This document shows positions 57,703 to 64,000 of a stretch of 64,000 bases of DNA, piece by piece. Origin of the DNA: Hirundichthys speculiger (Eukaryota > Chordata > Actinopteri > Beloniformes > Exocoetidae); the NCBI GenBank assembly GCA_018398805.1, contig JAGFBZ010000342.1, forward strand, positions 1,138,001 to 1,202,000, given 5' to 3'. Positions within the stretch are counted from its first letter, which is position 1. Every line of letters starts with the position of its first letter. Below the pieces are notes generated by a model that was given only the letters and a program-made list of their open reading frames with translations, was not told where the DNA came from and did no database searches. Made by a program: the position numbers and the translations under genes.

Positions 57703-58286
57703 CAGTGATTCCTCGCCAATTCGCGGTTTAAGTTCAGTGGTTTTTTGTGGATTTTTCAGAAATATATAATATAATAAAAAATAAAAAAAATCAAGAAAAA
57801 AATCACGGAAACATCACAGGATGTTGTCCACGTTCTCTCACAGCAAAGAAATGTTGTGAGCCAGCCTGGCCCCTTTAAGAAGGTGGCCTTATGGGTAATG
57901 TAGTGTGTGTGTCGTGGACAGGAGCCCAACAATACAACCTGTGTGATGTTACAAGTTCCTGCGGTGCCAGAATAAAGGGCTCATTCCATGCAGAGAAAAC
58001 TGGACTTATTCTTTTGTTGTTGTTAGGGTGTTAGCTGCTAATTACAAGTCAAAAATAGCACAATAGCAGCAGTTTCTTTACTACGGTTCAGAGACCAGAG
58101 GCTGTGAAGGTAACAGAAAGACCACAGTTGAGCCTTTGTCTTTTTTCGCTGCAGTGCCTCGCTACTTTTTTGCGGTTTTTAAACATAATTTAAACACATT
58201 GTTTAAATTATGGCTCCAGTTGGCGGATTTTGATTTTCGCGGGGGGGCGCCGGTCCCCATTAACTGCGAAAAATAAGGGATCACTG
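57703..58286 (+). mobile_element. Tigger/pogo-like MITE, family B, copy 1
   Basis: CAGTGATTCCTCGCCAATTC ... GAAAAATAAGGGATCACTG bordered by TA on both sides (57701-57702, 58287-58288), the expected Tc1/mariner-Tigger target duplication. 584 bp, no coding. Confidence 0.88.
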
Positions 58287-58288
58287 TA

Positions 58289-59810
58289 TGTCTGTGTTGA
58301 TCTGTGGCTCTGAGTGGTCGACACCGCTAGAAACAGTCCATTTAGCATCATCGTTTATGTACTTGATCTTTGGTACGCCTGAATACTTATACTAAATAAT
58401 ACTAATTATGAATACTAATACTGATACTAAATACAGCTGAGGTGTCCATCAAATAAGATCACAGATGCTACGGATCAGCTGGACATTTACTTTTCATTCA
58501 GAGGTATGAAGAGGTGCTCCGATTTCTTTCGTCCTCGTTTTCCAAGTTCAGGATCTCGGTCGTGACTTTGAGGCTCGAGAGGAGACGTCATCAACACGCA
58601 GAAACACCACGGAGCTTGGCTTTAACGCACGTTTTGTAAGCGCTTTGGGCGACGTCGCTGCTTGTTAAGCTTTTTTCTAGATCAAAACATCCAGCTGTGG
58701 GGGGGGTACGTGAGAGACAGCTGTTGCATACTGAACAGGAACTATTTGATCTACCAAACCTAAATCTGTGGAGTCTATAAGCCTATTAGTGTAAAGGCTT
58801 GGTTTTAATCACTGTCCTTTGTGTGCAGGGTCCATTATCCTGAGACTGCTTTACAGGGCCGAGGCCAAAACACTTTGGAACGACTTAACAAATGCACTCT
58901 TTTTTTTTTTCTCCTATAAAGATCTTATTGACATGCATGTTCTTCCGACTAGCTTCTAATTTAGATAAATGTGCCTGGTGATTTTTCTTTTAACGGGCAC
59001 TTAGACGCTGAAAACATTTCCCCGTCCCTTTGTGTCGCGCATTTTTTATTTTTTTATTTTTTTGTTAAATAAGAGCGACTAATATTGGAGTTGTGCATAA
59101 GCGGTAATTGCGGGAAGAATAAGTGTCCTCCATTATTCTTTATCTTTCATGTACAGAGAGCTTCCAGTCTGCGGGGCAAATTAGCATAATGAGAGAAAAG
59201 TAAATGAGAATTGCTTCATGGTTTGACAAAAATGGCCACCGTCTGAGGCGAAACTGCAGAGGTGTTTAAATGTATATTACGCGCGAGCGCCGACTGACAA
59301 GTGGGAGGAGGTGTTATTTCTCGTGTCGCCATGTTCGCGTTGCAGAACCCACAGGCTTGAAGCGTTTACAGGTAATAACGGCAAACAGAGACGGAAGGTA
59401 GTCTGACATGGAAATGTGAAATGATACAAGCACGACCGAAAGAAAGGAGGGTATGTAAAGAAAAAAAGAAACGTTCATCATCCTGTCACGACGCTGCTAA
59501 TAACAGTCTGAGCCTGTCTGCTGCAAATACAAGCACATTTACTTTGTCGTGTTTAATTGACCGGCTAATATTAAAACCGTTACAGGCGCCTGTTGTCCAA
59601 TACGGGTTAGACCGCTTTCGGGTCTTAATATTTTATGCTCAAACATAAGGGGGAAAAAAAAAGATAACAAGCCCGGGAGGAGAAGTCCCAGAATGCCCTT
59701 CAAATAATGGATGAGGGAGTGAACTCAGACAGACACGTCCTCCATCTATACGGCGTATTCAAGTTGGTGTGAAAGCGCAGCAGAAGGGACGCCGTGCGTC
59801 CTTCACTCAC
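58289..59810. other. Intronic, possible conserved non-coding DNA
   Basis: Mostly unrecognised. The stretch at about 59150-59270 is AT-rich, free of repeats and looks like vertebrate conserved non-coding sequence (see findings). Confidence 0.35.
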
Positions 59811-60014
59811 CATCTTCTGCAGGTGCTTCTCCTTGCGGACGTCCACCATGACCATGCCCTCTTTGACCAGGTTGAGGCCGACGTCCACCTTGGTGTCTTC
59901 GAACTGTACCGTGACGTGTGGGCAGGCCACACCTGAATACTCCACGTTCAACAGGCACTGGGTGTTCTGGATGTCCCGCACGATGCAGTCCACCACGTCA
60001 GCCCGGGCGTCCTC
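59811..60014 (-). CDS. snd1: snd1 antepenultimate coding exon (68 codons)
   Basis: The minus strand from 60014 reads [20 protein letters not shown], then [20 protein letters not shown], then [20 protein letters not shown] and KEKHLQKM. It aligns without gaps to the human SND1 segment around [15 protein letters not shown]...[21 protein letters not shown]. It encodes the part of the split fifth SNase-like domain that follows the Tudor domain. The acceptor is CATCTCCTTCAG|GAG (60017-60015) and the donor ATG|GTGAGTGAAG (59810-). Exactly 204 bp, phase 0 at both ends. Intact. Confidence 0.98.
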
Positions 60015-60173
60015 CTGAAGGAGATGATAGAGGGGGGATGAGGAGGAGGAGGACCAAGATGGAGACGGTGGGAGGGAAAGGGAGAAAAAGACAGGAAGTG
60101 GTAATTAATGTCACATTCAGAGCTGAGAGCTGAGATGTTTCATATCCAGTGTATCTGTAACCGTTCAGGACTA

Positions 60174-60868
60174 CAGTGATCCCTCGCCAACTTGCGGTTT
60201 AAGCTCCGCTGTTTTAGTTATTCACGCATTTTTCAGAAATATATAATATAATAATAAAAAAAATATTAAAAATAGCAGAAACATCACAGGATGTTGTGCG
60301 CGTTCTCTCACAGTGAAGAAATGTTGTGAGCCAGCCTGGCCCCTTTAAGAAGGTGGCCTTATGGGTAATGGTGTGGCCTTATGGGTAATGTAGTGTGTGT
60401 GTTGTGGGACGGCAGACGAAAACAGGGTTAGATGAAAAGTGTAGTAATCATCAACAGCAGCCCAGCGTGTATAGATTTACATTCTGTTAACCGACAGGAG
60501 CCCAACAATACAACCTGTGTGATGTTACAAGTTCCTGCAGTGCCAGAATAAAGTGCTCGTTCCATGCAGAGAAAACCAGACTGTTTCTTTTGTTGTTGTT
60601 AGCGTATTAGCCGCTAATTATGAGCCAAAACTAGCACAATACCAGCGGTTTGTTTACTACGGTTCAGAGACCAGAGGCTGTGAAGGTAACAGAAAGACCA
60701 CAGTTGAGCCTTTGTCTTGTTTCGCTGCAGTGTTTTTCTACTTTTTTGGGGTTTTTAAACATATTTTAAACATTATTGAGGCTCGGGGGGGCTCCGGCTC
60801 CTGTTCGCGGATTTCGATTTTTTTTCCCGCGCCGGTCCCCATTAACCGCAAAAAATAAGAAATCACTG
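60174..60868 (+). mobile_element. Tigger/pogo-like MITE, family B, copy 2
   Basis: CAGTGATCCCTCGCCAACTT ... AAAAAATAAGAAATCACTG with TA on both sides (60172-60173, 60869-60870). Longer than copy 1 because it keeps an extra middle part. Contains an internal 17-bp doublet ('ggccttatgggtaatg' twice). Confidence 0.88.
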
Positions 60869-60870
60869 TA

Positions 60871-61802
60871 TTGTCTCCATCAGGAGAAGAATCTACGTCT
60901 TCCTCATCACGGCGCCATAACTCTGTCTCTCAGCTGTCTGTCTCTTTTCCCCCAACCTTCCCCATTTCCAATGAGAACATCTGCTGAACATCTGCATTAC
61001 GGTCCGGACCTCGTGTTCACCGGCAGTCGGGCTGAAAACGATGCAAAGGTGCACCTTCAAAGACACGGAGACCAAAAAAAAAAAAAAAAAAATCAGTTGC
61101 TGGCCATCATCCACCTTTCCCCTACACCATCCATCTCTCCTCCCTTCTTTTTCACCCTGGTCTTGTCACCATGGCAACCCCCTTCCAGCTAGCTGCCTTT
61201 GGGCATGTGTGTGTGTGATAGCTGCGTGTGTGTGAGCCAGTGTGGGCAGGGAAGGGTTTCCAGGCACAAAGCTGAGGGCCTTTTTTGTCCCCTGCTCCCC
61301 CCCTCAGTCAACTTGTCACTGGCGCTGCAGGGAAGCTCAGGGCGAGAGAGGGAGAGAGAGAAAACAAAGGGATGAAGAACGGCAGACGATACTAGATTAA
61401 TGAGCGCGTCCCACTCCTGCCCAGCGTCTGCAGAAAAGGCTTTTTTCTTTTCTTTCATTCGCACCTCAGAATCTGCAGCAGCACTGAAGCACGACTGCGC
61501 TCTACTTTAAAACGGTTTAAAGATGATTTTTATCTTCCAACTGGAGGCCACACCTTTCAGAAATGTCAATGTTACATTTTGTCTTGATGAATAAGTTCTT
61601 TTCTTTTTTTTAAATTTGAATGTAACACATGTTCTTCAGAAAGAGAGTGTCACCTCGAGGTATTAGAGGGGAGATGTGTTCAGTCTGAAGATACAAAGAT
61701 CAAACTTAACGTTATGACCGCTGACAGCTAACGTGGGCATCTCGTTGATGCATCCTGGCACCGACTGAAAGGATTTCAGCCGATTAGTTACACGCTTAAC
61801 GT
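60871..61802. other. Intronic, nothing recognised
   Basis: Short homopolymer and TG tracts only. Confidence 0.45.
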
Positions 61803-62975
61803 GGTAATATATACGATATATATTGATATTCATCTTACAATACATTTACATCATTTTCCGAAAGATTAAGACAAAATGAATAAAAGATTTGATGTAGGGC
61901 TGGGCAACGATAACACATTTTAATCGCGATTAATCGCATTATTTCCCTGATTAATCACGATTATTCGCATTGTATACGCAAAATCAAATAATGAATTCAA
62001 AAGTAGTGTAAAATGCACTTTTAGTTAAATGTTCTGCTGCCATATGAACTAAAGTGTCGTAACATTTGTTGTTCAAACACTTTTAACATCAGCACTTGTC
62101 AGTAACACATATTTAGTGTAAATCTCATCTTCAAAATGTAAAATAAAATAAAGCTTGTTGTCACTGCCAGGGCGTTAATGTCATCCAGTTTCTATAAAAA
62201 ATAATTAAAAAAAACCCTGAAAATTAAAGTTCAGTAACTTCAAATCAATCAAAAATAAAAAAAAAATTAAAAAGTGACATTTTATTATGTTTTTCGTTTT
62301 TTAAATCTAACACCAAAAAAAAAAAGGCTGTTTTTTTTTTTTTTAATATTTCAATTTTAGACTTGGATCAAAAATACGAAGTTAAAAAACGGGCCACAGA
62401 ACTGAATTTGTTTTATAATGGAGGACTGGACTTTCTGTTGTCATTACACATCTGTGCCACTAGATGGAGCTGCACTGCAGTAACCAGCTAGAGAACAGCA
62501 GGACAGTGAACACATGGAGCAGATCTGATGGAACATGGAGGAATGACCACAAAGTTTTGTTGCAGTCCAGAATTTTTGTTTTCAGACAGAATTGTTAATA
62601 TTGCTACCTGAGTTGCTACCTGAACTGTAAAGTTCACGGATTTTTACCGTTTTCCATGTCTGTTTTAGCTTTTCTGCATGTTTTCCGGTTCCGCAGCAGC
62701 CAGTAACAGACTTTTCAAAACAAAAGCATGTGAGCAACATATGTTAACTTGCGATAAAATAAATATCCCCGTTAATAAATTAATGCGTTAACGCAATAAT
62801 AACGCGTTAACTTGCCCAGCCCTAGTTTGTTAAAAAAATAGTTTCATTTATTTAAATAGTTCAAAGTGCTGCTTGCAAGCTTTTAAAGGTGGGACACGGG
62901 GGTTTGAAGGAAGTTTAGAATATCGATAAAATATTGATATATATATCGCAGAATCAATAAAATCGCTCAGCTGTA
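61803..62975. mobile_element. hAT-type MITE, family C, copy 2, interrupted
   Basis: Left terminus missing. Right part ends GATAAAATCGCTCAGCTGTA. Split by element D at 61895-62824. Shared interior with copies at 29782 and 63422 on both sides of the insertion. Confidence 0.75.
61895..62824. mobile_element. hAT-like element D, nested in family C copy
   Basis: TAGGGCTGGGCAACGATAAC ... GTTAACTTGCCCAGCCCTA, inverted ends with GATTAATCGCG/GCGTTAACGC subterminal repeats similar to element E. Flanks atttgatg/gtttgtta agree at 5 of 8, and the uninterrupted family C sequence has one copy (agatttgttg). No coding found. Confidence 0.75.
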
Positions 62976-63413
62976 GTGGCGCCGTCGTTCTCCGACTGGA
63001 GCTTCATCTCCCACCTGGTCAGCTGTTGGCTCCTTGAAATGTTTCTTTTTTTTTTTTTTTAAGGAAGTGCTCAAAGACCAGACCAAAGGCAGCTGTAAGA
63101 AGTCCCCCTTCCCCTCCACCCAACCTACTGGACCCGACTGGTCCAGGCTCTCTGGAGAGAACATGGAGGACTTGCTCAACGAGTGGGTCGTCAAATTAAT
63201 TATTATAATTAGCTACTTGTCGTGGTTGTCTTCAGAAAATAGTAGACGGTAATGAAGTTCAAGTAAAGCAAGGTGGTAAATTAATGAGCGGTTGGACCAA
63301 AAGCCGCTGTGTTTTGTTTTCTTTGTGACCCTTCAGCTAATGACTTTAATTAGCTGAAGGGGCATAATAAAGACACACGTGAGTTTCAACAGCAGCTGAC
63401 AGCTTGAGACGTG
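62976..63413. other. Intronic, nothing recognised
   Basis: T17 run at about 63044. No supported feature. Confidence 0.45.
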
Positions 63414-63421
63414 GCGGACAC

Positions 63422-63761
63422 TAGGGCTGTAGCGATACACTAATCTCACGATACGATACATGATATTCAGCTCACGATACGATATATATCGATATGTTTG
63501 AATTAATAGAACTGAAAGCATCAATTACACATTATATGGCTGACAGGCAGCTTGCAAATGCTGGACAAAATGAATAAAAGATGTGTGAGAAAAATAGTTT
63601 CATTTATTTAAACAGTGCAAATTGTTGCAAGCTTTTAAAGGTGGGACACAGGGGATTGGAAGAAGCTTAGAATATCGATACCCGCGGCTGAAAAATCAAT
63701 ACTCTCTGGAGAAATAAAATATCGATATATATCGCAGAATTGATAAAATCGCTCAGCTCTA
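63422..63761. mobile_element. hAT-type MITE, family C, copy 3
   Basis: TAGGGCTGTAGCGATACAC ... AAAATCGCTCAGCTCTA, flanked by gcggacac (63414-63421) and gcagacac (63762-63769), 7 of 8. 340 bp, the reference copy for the family's ends. Confidence 0.88.
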
Positions 63762-64000
63762 GCAGACACGGCATGCACCTTCACCCTCACATCTCAGGTA
63801 AGTGTTTCGTCCCTTCAGAACAGCAGGCTCGGGCTTTTATACGTTGTCCCTTGCAGAATATCTGATGAAAAATTCACAAGGGCACGGCTGTGGTACGCTT
63901 TAAGGCAGAGCAACGAGCAAAAAAATAACTTTTTTTAATGCTGACTATAAGGCCAATTGTGCTTTGTGAAGACGGACTTCCTCTGCAGGACGGGAGGAGA

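Larger units (their letters stand above)
45182..59810 (-). other. snd1: snd1 penultimate intron (14,629 bp)
   Basis: Runs from donor ATG|GTGAGT (59810-59805) to the acceptor at 45184-45182. It contains hAT copies F4, G2, A4, F5, N and F6, two Tigger-like copies (one nested) and simple repeats, each listed separately. Sequence between them (e.g. 46436-47741, 48785-49755, 50553-51767, 52172-54105, 56621-57700, 58289-59700) shows no supported exon. Confidence 0.9.
60015..64000 (-). other. snd1: snd1 intron, continues beyond the window
   Basis: At least 3,986 bp. The preceding snd1 exon (rest of the Tudor region) was searched for in complement and not found. Contains Tigger-like and hAT copies listed separately. 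60871-61802 has A15 at 61076 and TG tracts only. Confidence 0.85.

Noticed and set aside
60553..60858. 101-codon ORF
   Set aside because: Lies wholly in the Tigger-like MITE 60174-60868 and is not shared as an ORF by the sister copy.
45182..64000. Expected intronic gene lrrc4 (nested in SND1 in mammals)
   Set aside because: No long leucine-rich-repeat ORF exists in the intron parts visible here. If present it lies in another intron outside the window.

Overview
The window is vertebrate nuclear DNA, almost certainly from a teleost fish. It has split genes with GT/AG introns and long non-coding stretches. It is also crowded with fish-type DNA transposons (many hAT families, Tigger/pogo-like, Tc1-like), LINE/SINE-like 3' ends, minisatellites and microsatellites. 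There is no prokaryotic-style gene organisation. The species cannot be told from the sequence alone.

The only host gene I can support is the 3' end of snd1 (staphylococcal nuclease and Tudor domain containing 1, Tudor-SN, about 910 residues in vertebrates), on the minus strand. Its last three coding exons are at 60014-59811 (68 codons), 45181-45137 (15 codons) and 43240-43175 (21 codons plus TAA). Together they give the last 104 codons, ending in the conserved ...DEFGYSR. The introns between them are 14,629 bp and 1,896 bp. The intron upstream of the 68-codon exon runs off the right edge of the window. The 3' UTR lies left of 43175, with candidate poly(A) signals at 42957-42962 and 42395-42400.

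Region by region. 1-5.9 kb: dispersed repeats, a retroposon-like unit carrying a frameshifted small membrane-protein ORF, a hAT MITE, a degenerate ACCAGGTAA repeat and a Tigger-like element with a nested repeat. 5.9-8.6 kb: remnant of a two-gene DNA transposon (THAP exon and a YqaJ-partner-like exon, convergent) split by a hAT insertion, then another inverted-repeat element. 8.6-20.2 kb: an interstitial telomeric repeat with duplicated flanks, three long mono/dinucleotide tracts, two copies of a GGGTC-rich element, a hAT with a nested LINE 3' end, and two retroposon copies with clear 13-14 bp target duplications. 20.2-33.4 kb: mostly unrecognised sequence plus hAT elements. 33.4-35.0 kb: a CAT/CAG array. 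35.0-42.0 kb: hAT copies, a Tc1-like relic and a 17-bp minisatellite split by a hAT. 42-64 kb: snd1, with introns stuffed with hAT and Tigger-like copies.

No operon, CRISPR array, RNA gene or intact transposase was found. The most noteworthy observations are these: the CAT/CAG array, whose core equals its flanks with T replaced by G (possible base-calling artefact); the convergent THAP/YqaJ-type transposon relic; the retroposon-like unit with a membrane ORF but no visible reverse transcriptase; the telomeric repeat with duplicated flanks; and nested transposons that allow relative dating.
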